From JACPUW01 sp049115495 (GTDB lineage Bacteria > Bacteroidota > Bacteroidia > CAILMK01 > JACPUW01), in the NCBI GenBank assembly GCA_049115495.1, contig JAGDZV010000015.1, forward strand, positions 1-64,000: a stretch of 64,000 nt of DNA. The letters run 5' to 3'. Below the pieces are notes generated by a model. It worked only from the letters and a program-made list of their open reading frames with translations. It did no database searches and was not told where the DNA came from. Shown here in pieces: positions 34,554 through 43,646 of this stretch. Positions within the stretch are counted from its first letter, which is position 1, and each line of letters begins with the position of its first letter. Position numbers and translations under genes: made by a program.

Positions 34554-36317
34554 ATGAAGTTTTCGTTGTCTTTATTACTCGTTTTTTTAAGCTCGCTACT
34601 AAACGCACAAGTAGGCAAACTACTGTGGGAAGACCAATTTAATAGCCTTGACAACTGGCATGCTGAAATTGGCAACGGAAGCTGGGGCTGGGGCAATGGC
34701 GAGCTTCAATTTTACAAGGAAGAAAACCTATCGGTAGTAGATGTTGCTGGCGAAGCGGGTAACAAAGCATTGAAAATAACAGCTAAAAAAGAATCGGGTG
34801 CTGGCATTACTGACCAATGGGGCAATCCACTTCAATACACATCAGGTAAAGTTTCTACTATGGCAAAAGTTGCTGTTCAGTATGGTATGGTAGAAGTTCG
34901 CTTGCAAATTCCTGACCTAGACTTAGGCGGCTGGCCTGCATTTTGGATGCTCGGTACAACCAACTTAGGTTGGCCAGGCAAGGGCGAACTAGATATAATG
35001 GAAATGGGCCACAGCAAAAACTTTAGAAATTTACATGATACGCATAATGGTGGCAGTGGTAAAGACAACTCAACGGTAAACCAAATGATAGCTGCCAATG
35101 CCATTTTTTATAGCGAAAGTTCTATAAACAACAACAATCCAACCGGCGCAGCAAGTATAGCTTATGATCCTGATGACGAGTATTGTAGACCATATTATAA
35201 TCAAGAAAAGGGTTTGGTTAATCGATTTATAACATGCCGTATGTATTGGGACAAAGACAGCATTCGATTTACTATAATTGACGATGAAAAAGAAATGGAT
35301 TTGTACGACACTCCATTTCATATAGACGAGGAGTCTTCCGAATTTCATGAGCCCTTTTACATTATTGCCAACTTAGCTATTGGTGGTGCTTTAACTGATG
35401 CCTACAATCTTGGTGATCCGGGCAGTGGCGCGGCTGTATCTATGAACATGCCCGCCGAGATGCTTATTGATTATGTAAAAGTATATGAATGGAACGGACA
35501 AGGGAAGGTAACTCTAGGTCCGCCTAAAGCAAAGGGTGGTGATTTTGGAATTTATACAGACGAAACAGAAGTTGATGATAAGCTAATACCAGGTGAAGAT
35601 GCCGAAGTATATGTATGGGAAGGGACTTTAGACGAAGGCTCTATTGCTCCTTTTGAAGGTGAAAACGGCCTTTCTTGGAAAAGTAATGGAAAAGGTTGGT
35701 TTGGAGCAGGTGTGATGTCTATGCAGCCTACCAATTTGCTAAATTTTGGCGATGGTTATTTGAGCTTCAGAATTAAGGCACCAGCTTCTCTTAGCTTTCA
35801 AATTGGTATTATTGATGCCTGGGGAAATCAAAATTATATTGAATTTCCGGCCAACCAAACCAAGTATGGCTTAGAACGGAATGGGGAATGGGGACAAGCC
35901 AAAATTCCTGTAACTGATATAAGAGGGGAATTTATTGACTTAAGAATGCTGAGCTACGAGTTTGTTATTCTAGAAACCAATGGCGCCGGTGCAGAGTTTG
36001 CCATTGACGATATTGTATGGGAAGGTGGCTCACCTGTTGGAATCCCTAAAAATAGTATCAACTCCAATGTGAGTGTTTATCCGAATCCAACAAGTGCAAC
36101 GGCGCAGTTACATGTTAATTTACCAAAAACCGAAATGGTAACTATTGCTATTTATAATATCAATGGTAAAAAAGTAATGGATTTGTATAATGGTACATTG
36201 GAAAAAGGAACACAAATTCTTGATATTGAAGTGAGTAATCTGAATGATGGCCTATATTTTATCAGACTTGACCAAAATAGTGGCATTTCAACAACTAAAT
36301 TGTTATTGCAGAGATAA
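34554..36317 (+). CDS. Secreted GH16 endo-beta-glucanase (laminarinase-like) with T9SS sorting domain
   Basis: A 587-residue enzyme. A signal peptide (FSLSLLLVFLSSLLNAQ) precedes a GH16 catalytic domain (about 22-315). WWxD-like strands, PAFWMLG and the catalytic motif GELDIMEMG (E145-x-D147-x-x-E150) are present; E145 is the nucleophile and E150 the acid/base by family knowledge. Residues about 350-495 form a beta-sandwich that may be a carbohydrate-binding module. The end is a T9SS sorting domain (VSVYPNPTSATAQLHV ... LNDGLYFIRLDQNSGISTTKLLL). It should cut beta-1,3- or mixed-linked glucans outside the cell. No SusC/SusD pair is nearby. Confidence 0.93.
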   Translation: MKFSLSLLLVFLSSLLNAQVGKLLWEDQFNSLDNWHAEIGNGSWGWGNGELQFYKEENLSVVDVAGEAGNKALKITAKKESGAGITDQWGNPLQYTSGKVSTMAKVAVQYGMVEVRLQIPDLDLGGWPAFWMLGTTNLGWPGKGELDIMEMGHSKNFRNLHDTHNGGSGKDNSTVNQMIAANAIFYSESSINNNNPTGAASIAYDPDDEYCRPYYNQEKGLVNRFITCRMYWDKDSIRFTIIDDEKEMDLYDTPFHIDEESSEFHEPFYIIANLAIGGALTDAYNLGDPGSGAAVSMNMPAEMLIDYVKVYEWNGQGKVTLGPPKAKGGDFGIYTDETEVDDKLIPGEDAEVYVWEGTLDEGSIAPFEGENGLSWKSNGKGWFGAGVMSMQPTNLLNFGDGYLSFRIKAPASLSFQIGIIDAWGNQNYIEFPANQTKYGLERNGEWGQAKIPVTDIRGEFIDLRMLSYEFVILETNGAGAEFAIDDIVWEGGSPVGIPKNSINSNVSVYPNPTSATAQLHVNLPKTEMVTIAIYNINGKKVMDLYNGTLEKGTQILDIEVSNLNDGLYFIRLDQNSGISTTKLLLQR

Positions 36318-36326
36318 TAAATTGAG

Positions 36327-36354
36327 TTACAATTCGAAATTTAGAGAATTGTAA
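36327..36354. terminator. Possible bidirectional terminator
   Basis: TTACAATTC, 10 bases, GAATTGTAA in the 39-bp gap between the convergent GH16 gene and the propeller gene. A perfect but AT-rich 9-bp stem, without a strong T-run on either side. Confidence 0.4.
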
Positions 36355-36356
36355 TA

Positions 36357-37472
36357 CTAGCGATTAACGAGCCTTTTTAGATTATATACTTCAACCATTG
36401 GGGCCAGGTTGTAGCAACCAATATATTCTAAAACAATATGGGTTCCAGAAAATGAAACGGTTGGATAACAGGAATCATTATCTGGTATTTCAATTAGGTC
36501 TTTAATTGCTCTAGTCTTTGGATTAAAACTATAAATAGTTTCTTCACCAACAATAATAAAGGTCTCGTTATATTCATGTATTTGCCAGGTAACATTTTCA
36601 TGAAAATCAATAGTATCTACCACATTTCCAGTGTTTCTATTTATAATCCAAAGTCCAGTTTCTCTTTGCAAATTATACAAGGTGTCTTTAAACAACTTTG
36701 GTTGCCCATTAAAGCCACTTCCACATGAATTCATAAGCTCTTCACCAGCTTCCATTTTCCAGATTTGTTTACCTGTATTCTTATTTACAGCAAACATGTT
36801 GGCCCTTGAACTTGGTACATAGAGTTTGTTTCCATCTGGTAATGGGGCAAAAACCGCGAGATCACCACCTAAATTCTTTTGCCATAGTATTTTCTTAGTC
36901 GTTAAGCTATAGGCTACTAGGGTTCCTGCTTCAAAGTATCCATAATAAAGTATTTGGTCTACTACATGTATAGACTGATCAAAATCTTCTCCACGAATTT
37001 CTGCAATGGTTCTTCCAGTATTTTTATCAAGTAATAGAACCAGATCATCCAAAGAGATTCCAATGAAATCATCAAATATTTCTGGCTCAATTTGAGCACT
37101 CCAATTGCTTCCATATTCTTTTCTCCAAACCTGCTTCTTATTGGTCAATGAATATTTAGTGATTACCCCTGTACGATGTAGATATACGTTATCTCCTTCA
37201 ATTGCAAAACCTGGTGACTTATTAAGGCTATCTGGTAGTTTTATGCTATTAAGTTCTTTGTTTGTATTTAAATCAAATTTCCTAAGATAAAATCTTTTAC
37301 TACTAGAATCTCGCTCAGGAGCGTAAAGGAAATTGCCTACCGTATAAACCCTATCTGATTCACCTTCTATGTGATGCTGTATGTTTATGGTAAAACCTTC
37401 TTTGCCTTGACCAAAAGAAAAACCTGTTGTTTGTAAAACGCAAAAAGTAAGAAGTAGAAAACGCGGCGTCAT
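36357..37472 (-). CDS. PQQ-like beta-propeller secreted protein
   Basis: About 371 residues from the ATG at 37472, which gives a clean signal peptide (PRFLLLTFCVLQTTGFSFGQ); the frame is open 28 codons further. The body is a series of propeller blades typical of PQQ-like repeats: LTNKKQVWRKEYGSN, LLDKNTGRTIAEI, LTTKKILWQKNLGGDLAVFAPLPDGNKLYVPS, VNKNTGKQIWKMEAG. The enzyme residues of PQQ dehydrogenases are not seen, so it is more likely a structural or binding propeller. No sorting domain. Confidence 0.8.
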   Translation of the reverse strand: MTPRFLLLTFCVLQTTGFSFGQGKEGFTINIQHHIEGESDRVYTVGNFLYAPERDSSSKRFYLRKFDLNTNKELNSIKLPDSLNKSPGFAIEGDNVYLHRTGVITKYSLTNKKQVWRKEYGSNWSAQIEPEIFDDFIGISLDDLVLLLDKNTGRTIAEIRGEDFDQSIHVVDQILYYGYFEAGTLVAYSLTTKKILWQKNLGGDLAVFAPLPDGNKLYVPSSRANMFAVNKNTGKQIWKMEAGEELMNSCGSGFNGQPKLFKDTLYNLQRETGLWIINRNTGNVVDTIDFHENVTWQIHEYNETFIIVGEETIYSFNPKTRAIKDLIEIPDNDSCYPTVSFSGTHIVLEYIGCYNLAPMVEVYNLKRLVNR

Positions 37473-37682
37473 GTAAGTCTTTGTTATTGGGCTAATATAG
37501 CCCAATTTACCATCTATCTTGAATGAAAATCCTTTGATGCTTGTAACAGACAACACCTAGTACTACTAACCAGATTGTACTAACCCAACCAAGACACAAA
37601 AGAAAAATCAACTACATGCATCTCTTCTTTGATTTTGACGTTAATTGCAATTGAAACCAAACCTAGTTACTTACCTTCAGCC

Positions 37683-40166
37683 TTGAAAAAACTAGCCACT
37701 TTAGTATTTCTTATGTGCCTTGGTGCCAGCATTATGGCCCAATACAACATTAGTGGCTACGTGCTAAACGCCGATAATGCCCCTATACCTTTCTCAACTG
37801 TTTTTGTAAAAGAGCTGCAAAGCGGTACAGCTGCCGATGCCAATGGTCGATATTTTCTTACCCTTCAACCAGGGTCTTACGAAATCGTTTACTCTTCTAT
37901 TGGTTATGAGAATTATAGTCTTTTTGTTGTGCTTAACGAAAAAGACCAAACCCATAACGTTCAGTTAAACACATCAGTTGCTCAGCTTGACGAGTTGGTA
38001 GTAAGTGCAAAAAGAAAAGATCCGGCCTATGAAATTGTAAAAAAGGTAATTGAAAACCGAGAGCAATTTAGAACACAGATAAACTCTCAAACTACCACGC
38101 TTTACATAAAAGCCACCGAAACAGTAACTACTGAACAAAAAGATAAAGACAAGAAGATTGAGGTGGTGTTGCTAGAAGAAGGTAACAACCTTAATGAACC
38201 TGATGTTCAAGTTGATGAAGGTAAAAAGCCCAAAGCCCAACTCAACATGGTTGAAATGGAAGTGGAATTGGATTACGAGGCTCCAAATAATTACCTTGAA
38301 GAACGAAAAGCTTATGGCAGATACGGTATTACGAGCGGCCTGTTTGTGCCTAGGTACGATAATTTAGATTTTAATTTTTATAATAATTTAGTTTACCTAA
38401 AAGCACTTACCGAAGTGCCCGTGGTTTCGCCCATTGCAGCAACATCTATTTTAACCTATAAGTATAAACTGGTATCCACTTACCGAGAACCGCAAGGCAT
38501 TGTTTATAAGATAAAAGTAACACCTCGAAAAAAGGGAAACTCAAGCTGCAGCGGCTATATTTATGTAAACGATAGTATTTGGAACCTGAATAAGGTTGAA
38601 ATCTCATTTAGCAAAGGCACACTTAAGTTTTATGATGATTTTGAATTAATACAGAATTACGAACTCATAAATGATAGCCTTTGGTTGGTAAACCGGCAAG
38701 AATTCAATTACGAAACCAAAGAACGAAAAGTTAAAACCTTTAAGGGAAGCACGGTTATTACCTATAAGGATAGAATAATTAATCCAATATTTGAAAAGGG
38801 ACATTTTGGCCCGATGGTATCGCTCACTACCAAAGAAGCCTATGAACGCGATAGTAGCTACTGGAGCCAAATTAGACCCGAACCCTTAAAAACCAAAGAA
38901 GCCAAACTGGTAAAAAGCGTTGATAGTATTAAGGCCATAAGAAACTCTCAAGAGTACAAAGACTCTATGGAAGCGCTGTATAATAAGGTTACCCTTACTG
39001 AAGTTTTTGTTGAAGGCATGGGCTTTAGAAAAGACCAAAGGCGACATATTTACATTACCCCAATTCTCAGCTTACTTAATTACCACGTAGTAGGTGGTTG
39101 GCGAATAAACCCATACGCATCATACTTCTACAGGTTTGAGAGTGGTAGGTTCTTTTCAACATCAGGCTCCATGTCAGTGGGCGTTAAAAACGGCGATTTT
39201 AACGGATACTTGGGCGGCCGATTTAGGTATGACCCTTTTAGATTTGGTGATGTTAGCCTAAACTACAGTAGATATTACTCTTCAATTAATAATTACGATG
39301 CTTTTCTAAACCAGCTGAGTGTTTCAAATTATATTAGAACCGAGCATGTTAATTTTTATCATAGAATCGAGCTATTTAATGGTTTCTTTTTTAGCACTAA
39401 TTTGAGTTATGATAGGCGCTCATCAATTGACAACTTAAACTTTAATACAACAGTAAATCAATGGGTAGGTGATAGAGATCCATTAGAGTTTGAAGATTAC
39501 GACGCATTGGTAAGCGATATTAGAATCTCTTATAGCCCGGGCCAACAGTACATGCTTGAGGCAGACCGAAAAATAATTCTGCGCAACCCCTACCCTACTT
39601 TTAGTTTAAATCACAAAAAAGGATGGAACGCCTTTGGCAGCAATGTTGACTTTGACTATTTAGGCTTCTCAATCTACCAAAGTTTCAATATTGGCATTTT
39701 TGGTAAATCAACTTACCGCGCTTCTGTTGGTGGCTTTTTAAATACTAAAAACCTACCATTCGTAGATTATAAGCGCTTTAGACAATCTGACCCTTGGCTT
39801 TTTAATAATCCATTGTATTCATTTCAATTGCTAGACACATCGCTTGTAATAAGTACCATGTATTACGAAGCGCATTATATGCACCAATTTAATGGTGCTT
39901 TAATTAATAACATTCCATTACTTAAAAAGAGCCGAATAATGGCAGTTGCCGGAGCTGGTGCGCTTTGGATTAATGATCCTAATTATCGTTATGTAGAAAT
40001 TCTTGCTGGTGTTGAACGTATCTTTAAACTCGGTGCTCGGCGCAGACTAAAACTTGGCGTTTATGGGGTAATTGGTGAGTCTAATATTTCAAGAACAAGC
40101 CCGGGTTTAAAATTCTCCATCGACGTAATTGATACCTGGAAAACCGATTGGAGTTATCAGTTTTAA
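37683..40166 (+). CDS. DUF5686-type outer membrane protein with carboxypeptidase-like N-terminal domain
   Basis: About 827 residues from TTG 37683, which gives a signal peptide KKLATLVFLMCLGASIMAQ; the frame is open from TTG 37629. Residues about 20-105 are a carboxypeptidase-regulatory-like beta-sandwich (ISGYVLNADNAPIPFSTVFVKE ... GSYEIVYSSIGYENYS), as in TonB-dependent proteins. The remainder follows the DUF5686 pattern: DELVVSAKRKDPAYEIVKKVIENREQF, a linker, then a C-terminal part rich in alternating aromatic strands ending in W-SYQF, consistent with an outer-membrane barrel. TonB box and plug motifs are absent. Function unknown. Confidence 0.85.
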   Translation: MKKLATLVFLMCLGASIMAQYNISGYVLNADNAPIPFSTVFVKELQSGTAADANGRYFLTLQPGSYEIVYSSIGYENYSLFVVLNEKDQTHNVQLNTSVAQLDELVVSAKRKDPAYEIVKKVIENREQFRTQINSQTTTLYIKATETVTTEQKDKDKKIEVVLLEEGNNLNEPDVQVDEGKKPKAQLNMVEMEVELDYEAPNNYLEERKAYGRYGITSGLFVPRYDNLDFNFYNNLVYLKALTEVPVVSPIAATSILTYKYKLVSTYREPQGIVYKIKVTPRKKGNSSCSGYIYVNDSIWNLNKVEISFSKGTLKFYDDFELIQNYELINDSLWLVNRQEFNYETKERKVKTFKGSTVITYKDRIINPIFEKGHFGPMVSLTTKEAYERDSSYWSQIRPEPLKTKEAKLVKSVDSIKAIRNSQEYKDSMEALYNKVTLTEVFVEGMGFRKDQRRHIYITPILSLLNYHVVGGWRINPYASYFYRFESGRFFSTSGSMSVGVKNGDFNGYLGGRFRYDPFRFGDVSLNYSRYYSSINNYDAFLNQLSVSNYIRTEHVNFYHRIELFNGFFFSTNLSYDRRSSIDNLNFNTTVNQWVGDRDPLEFEDYDALVSDIRISYSPGQQYMLEADRKIILRNPYPTFSLNHKKGWNAFGSNVDFDYLGFSIYQSFNIGIFGKSTYRASVGGFLNTKNLPFVDYKRFRQSDPWLFNNPLYSFQLLDTSLVISTMYYEAHYMHQFNGALINNIPLLKKSRIMAVAGAGALWINDPNYRYVEILAGVERIFKLGARRRLKLGVYGVIGESNISRTSPGLKFSIDVIDTWKTDWSYQF

Positions 40167-40190
40167 ACAACTAGATTATTTCAAATATTT

Positions 40191-40592
40191 TCATTTGATT
40201 GTGTTTGGCTTATCCTTAACCAAAAAATGAATAAAGCTTTCTTTCGGAAAATCAGCATAATGCATTCCGAAATAAACGGCATATTTTCTTCTCTTTGACT
40301 TTTCAAATTTATAATAAACAGGAAAACATGAAAGCGGATAATACGTAGTCATAATTTCATCTCTAAAATAATAGGTAGAATTTGAGTCGCTACGGTTGGA
40401 ATTAAAATCAGTTTTGATTAAACGTTTATCATTTGTAAACTCCCATTTTGCATAAACAATACTTTCTGAAGAATCCACACAATACCATTGGCCTATCATT
40501 TTGTTTTCAAAACTTAATGGGTTTATTTCTTCAACCTTATTGCAACCTGAAATAAGCATTAGGCACGATATACTTAAAACTAATCCTTTCAT
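40191..40592 (-). CDS. Small lipoprotein, unknown function
   Basis: About 133 residues from the ATG at 40592 (MKGLVLSISCLMLISGCNK); the lipobox LISGC is clear. The mature part suggests a lipocalin-like small beta fold (IGQWYCVDSSESIVYAKWEFTNDKRLIKTDFN), where GxW near the start and a run of strands is typical. Many Bacteroidota lipoproteins of this size have this look. It converges with the DUF5686 gene 24 bp away. Confidence 0.65.
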   Translation of the reverse strand: MKGLVLSISCLMLISGCNKVEEINPLSFENKMIGQWYCVDSSESIVYAKWEFTNDKRLIKTDFNSNRSDSNSTYYFRDEIMTTYYPLSCFPVYYKFEKSKRRKYAVYFGMHYADFPKESFIHFLVKDKPNTIK

Positions 40593-40801
40593 CAATTCTC
40601 TTTCTGTCAAAACTAGCAAAAAAGGACATTTGATAACTTTATAGAATCGAACTTCAGACTCGTTAAAATCGGGTCGCAGAATTATTTAGCTTGCTCCATT
40701 CCCACTTGTCCAAGTGTCAAGGGTGTCTCCACTGCTTAATATCTGTAACTAGCAGCAATAAATCCGATTTTTCACCCATTAAACACTTAAAAGCCCACTG
40801 C

Positions 40802-41890
40802 TTAAAGCTCATTCATCATTCTTATTATCATTCGGTAAGAAGTTCCTGGTTTGTTTAGTTGATTTACGGTTCCTGTAATAAAAGCATCTTTTTCAGGACA
40901 ATACCATGCAAATGCACCCGATAAGCCTGAGTGACCAATAAAATATGGTACATTATAAAAGTCGGGTAATTTGTAGCGCATATAGCCTACACCATACTCA
41001 TTTGGGTAAAATATCTTATTGAAAACCGCTCCATTTGAAATGTGCTTTTGATCAAACAAGCCACCATTAAAAAATGCCTTTATAAATATCATTGATTCAT
41101 CAACGGTTGAAACAATGCCACCGTCTGCCTTAAAGCTTGTCATAGCCTTTGGAATGTTAAGCTCATCTTTTTTATAATACATTTTCTTTGGCCTATTATC
41201 ATTTTCGTCAAGGTATAAATAGGTGTTGTTTAGCCCTAGTGGCTCAAAAATTCTCTCACTAAAAGCATGAGAAATTGAAGCGCCGGTGACCTTTTCTATG
41301 ATCATACCCAATAATTGAAAGTTTGTGTCAGAATAAAGCGCCTTTCCCTTTTCGCCCGGAGCAAACTCAGGTTCCATTGTTTTAGACCTTGCAATGCACT
41401 CTTCAAAGGTCCAAGCATTATCGTTTTCATTCATTAATTCATCAACCAATGCGCTTCCCTCATCATCTTTACCTTCAAAATAATCTGGTAGTCCACTTGT
41501 GTTGCTAAGCAGATGCTTAATTGTTATTTCATTTGAATAGTCAGTTCCATCTAAAACATGCAGGCCATCAATTATCTCTGCGTCCAAATAATTCGAAATC
41601 CTATCGTTAAGATCTAGTTTTCCTTCATCTACCATCTGAAAAATAATGACAGATGTATAGAGCTTTGAAGTGCTGGCAATGAAATACTGTGAGCTCAACT
41701 CAAAGTTTCCTTTAGCGGATTTCCAGGAAAAATCTGGCGACTCAATTGAAACTGTTGCACCAAATATGTTTTTTCCATTTACTTGCTTGATTAATATTTC
41801 TTCAAGCTTCTGCTCGGTGGTTTGCGCTTCATTTTTATTGCAGCTGGCAAATACAGTCACAAATAAGGTAATCCAAATGGTAGCTTTCAT
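40802..41890 (-). CDS. Serine beta-lactamase-family hydrolase, lipoprotein
   Basis: A 362-residue protein. The N-terminus (ATIWITLFVTVFASCNKN) has a lipobox ending at Cys17. The catalytic motifs of the class C/DD-peptidase family are visible: STSK (SxxK) in FIASTSKLYTSVIIF, YSDTN (YxN) and HSGLSG in GHSGLSGAFAWY in place of KTG. Members with HSG are usually esterases, peptidases or unknown hydrolases rather than antibiotic-inactivating lactamases. The gene is alone on the minus strand. Confidence 0.88.
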   Translation of the reverse strand: MKATIWITLFVTVFASCNKNEAQTTEQKLEEILIKQVNGKNIFGATVSIESPDFSWKSAKGNFELSSQYFIASTSKLYTSVIIFQMVDEGKLDLNDRISNYLDAEIIDGLHVLDGTDYSNEITIKHLLSNTSGLPDYFEGKDDEGSALVDELMNENDNAWTFEECIARSKTMEPEFAPGEKGKALYSDTNFQLLGMIIEKVTGASISHAFSERIFEPLGLNNTYLYLDENDNRPKKMYYKKDELNIPKAMTSFKADGGIVSTVDESMIFIKAFFNGGLFDQKHISNGAVFNKIFYPNEYGVGYMRYKLPDFYNVPYFIGHSGLSGAFAWYCPEKDAFITGTVNQLNKPGTSYRMIIRMMNEL

Positions 41891-42119
41891 TGCATATTGA
41901 TTAATTGAAGTACAAACCTATGTAGGCTTTTGGATGAAAAAAGTTGTCATATGGTAACTTCGGCTAGCTCAGTCACCAATATTTTGGCTTGCAGGTTCGC
42001 TTATTTACCTTCATTTTGGCTTTTGGGAGCATCCTGTTACCTAGAAACTGTTTTTTGGATACGCTCTGCTATCTATTTCTAATAGCGCTCAAATACTTGG
42101 AGACAGGTATAAAAGGATG

Positions 42120-42258
42120 ATCGGGAATGCAGCCAATTTTCTGCTTGATGGGAGTTCATTCCATCGTTTCTGATTAGTAACGATCGATTTCAATCGCTCC
42201 CACCGAGCAATAATCAAGTATATTACTTGACATTAAAATTTGTGGTATTAACACCGAT
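42120..42258 (-). repeat. MITE/REP-like element, copy B (139 bp, minus orientation)
   Basis: Read on the minus strand it starts ATCGGTGTTAATACCACAA and ends GCATTCCCGAT. The core has GAGCGATTGAAATCG, CGTTACTAATCAGAAACG and CGATGGAATGAA; the third hairpin is degraded. Same length and order as copies A and C. It lies between the lactamase-family gene and the esterase terminator. Confidence 0.75.
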
Positions 42259-42274
42259 ATTCATTTAAACAAAA

Positions 42275-42306
42275 AAGGTGCACCGATTACTCTATCGGTG
42301 CACCTT
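42275..42306 (-). terminator. Rho-independent terminator of the esterase gene
   Basis: AAGGTGCACCGAT, 6 bases, ATCGGTGCACCTT: a perfect 13-bp stem. On the minus strand it is followed by a run of T's, 24 bp after the stop codon of the gene at 42330-43502. A strong classical terminator. Confidence 0.85.
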
Positions 42307-42329
42307 AGATTTATGAATTACTTCTGTTT

Positions 42330-43502
42330 TTACCTTTCTATCAATAGTTTGCCGCTACCAACTCCACTTTTGTTTTGTATCTGATACAGATATATGCCAT
42401 TGTTTATATGACTAATTTCAATGCGGTTGGTTCCCCTATTCACCGTTTGATTTACTACTACTTTTCCATTAATATCAATTATGGTGAGTTTTGCATTTTC
42501 TTGGTCATTGATAGTTATGCTAAACATATGGCTTGCTGGGTTTGGATAAACCGAATGATTCAATTCAATTTGAGAAATTGATGTTGTAGAAAGTTGATGA
42601 CGTTTGAAGAAGTTCCAAGTTACTTCACCTGCTTTATAATCTCTATTGCCTTCACCCAACTCAGGACATCTATCAATTAAGGCCTGATGCGGCATTAAAT
42701 GACCGCCATTGTTTTCCATATACAACCATAATTCTTGGTTAGTTTCGGAACCGCTGTATTTGTAAAGTGTAACGGTACTGCCATCTGTGGGGTCAATGTC
42801 TTCAAGCTCAACTACCGTGGCATTGGTATCGCAGTCATTTGCATTTAACCAATCTTTTTTAATGTCATTCCACTTTGTAAAATCAGGTGTCCAGCCACTT
42901 AAATTGCCAATAGGATCCTTGTCACCTTGAGAGATCATCATGGGTACGGTTCCTGTGGTTTGGGCCGAATCTACCAATCGCCAGCAAGAAACAGCTGCAA
43001 ATTTTTGTGGATGCTTTGCTGCCATCATTGAAGCCATAAATCCTCCATTACTGGTTCCCATAAGGTAAATTTTTGTTTTATCTATGTTGTAATCTTTTGC
43101 TAACTGATCAATAAGTTGCAATAGAAACTGTTCATCATCATGACCATGTTTTTGTTTGAAAAAACCATTTGCAGCCCAACCCACACCCTCGGGCATAAGG
43201 CAACCAGGCATGGGGTTGGTAGTGAGTTGCACAATACCACCCATAGGGTACGCCACAATAAACTTCTCTTTTTCAGCAATTGAATCAAGACCAATCATGG
43301 CCCTATATGTTTTTATGTATTGATAATAACCGTGCAGGCTTACAACCAATGGATACTCATTTTCTGCTGAATAATCTGTTGGCGTTACCATGGTATAGTA
43401 GCGCTCTTTGCCATCAATCATTATGTCTTTTTCTTCTGAATCTTGAGCTATTGCCAATTGAAAAATTAGGATGCCTACTAGTGTGGTAAAAATGTGTTTC
43501 AT
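42330..43502 (-). CDS. Secreted PHB-depolymerase-like esterase with T9SS sorting domain
   Basis: About 390 residues from ATG 43502, chosen because it gives the signal peptide KHIFTTLVGILIFQLAIAQ; the frame is open 18 codons further. An alpha/beta hydrolase of the LpqC/PHB-depolymerase type: PLVVSLHGYYQY (oxyanion region), the nucleophile in YLMGTSNGGFMASMMA and a late His in ENNGGHLMP. After a short linker comes a T9SS sorting domain (HSVYPNPASHMFSITI ... INNGIYLYQIQNKSGVGSGKLLI). Likely an extracellular esterase; feruloyl- or acetyl-xylan esterases share this pattern, so the substrate is open. Confidence 0.88.
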   Translation of the reverse strand: MKHIFTTLVGILIFQLAIAQDSEEKDIMIDGKERYYTMVTPTDYSAENEYPLVVSLHGYYQYIKTYRAMIGLDSIAEKEKFIVAYPMGGIVQLTTNPMPGCLMPEGVGWAANGFFKQKHGHDDEQFLLQLIDQLAKDYNIDKTKIYLMGTSNGGFMASMMAAKHPQKFAAVSCWRLVDSAQTTGTVPMMISQGDKDPIGNLSGWTPDFTKWNDIKKDWLNANDCDTNATVVELEDIDPTDGSTVTLYKYSGSETNQELWLYMENNGGHLMPHQALIDRCPELGEGNRDYKAGEVTWNFFKRHQLSTTSISQIELNHSVYPNPASHMFSITINDQENAKLTIIDINGKVVVNQTVNRGTNRIEISHINNGIYLYQIQNKSGVGSGKLLIER

Positions 43503-43646
43503 AGTTTGATATTTGATTCGGTTAAAAATTGATGATTCAAACTTGAGCCTATTCAAAATTTTAGGCTCGCACTATTGTTTCATCTACTAGGACTATTGTT
43601 GCAAGTAGCATTATTATGCTAAAAACGTAATTTTTTGATTGAGATT

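Larger units (their letters stand above)
41891..42329. other. 439-bp intergenic region holding repeat copy B and a terminator
   Basis: Contains repeat copy B (42120-42258) and the terminator of the esterase gene (42275-42306). The 230 bp from 41891 to 42119 show no gene and no clear signal beyond AT-rich DNA upstream of the lactamase-family gene. Confidence 0.5.

Noticed and set aside
40620..40801. Gap with CACTTGTCCAAGTG hairpin considered as another MITE copy
   Set aside because: It shares neither the ends nor the core of the 138-140-bp family; only a small palindrome is present.
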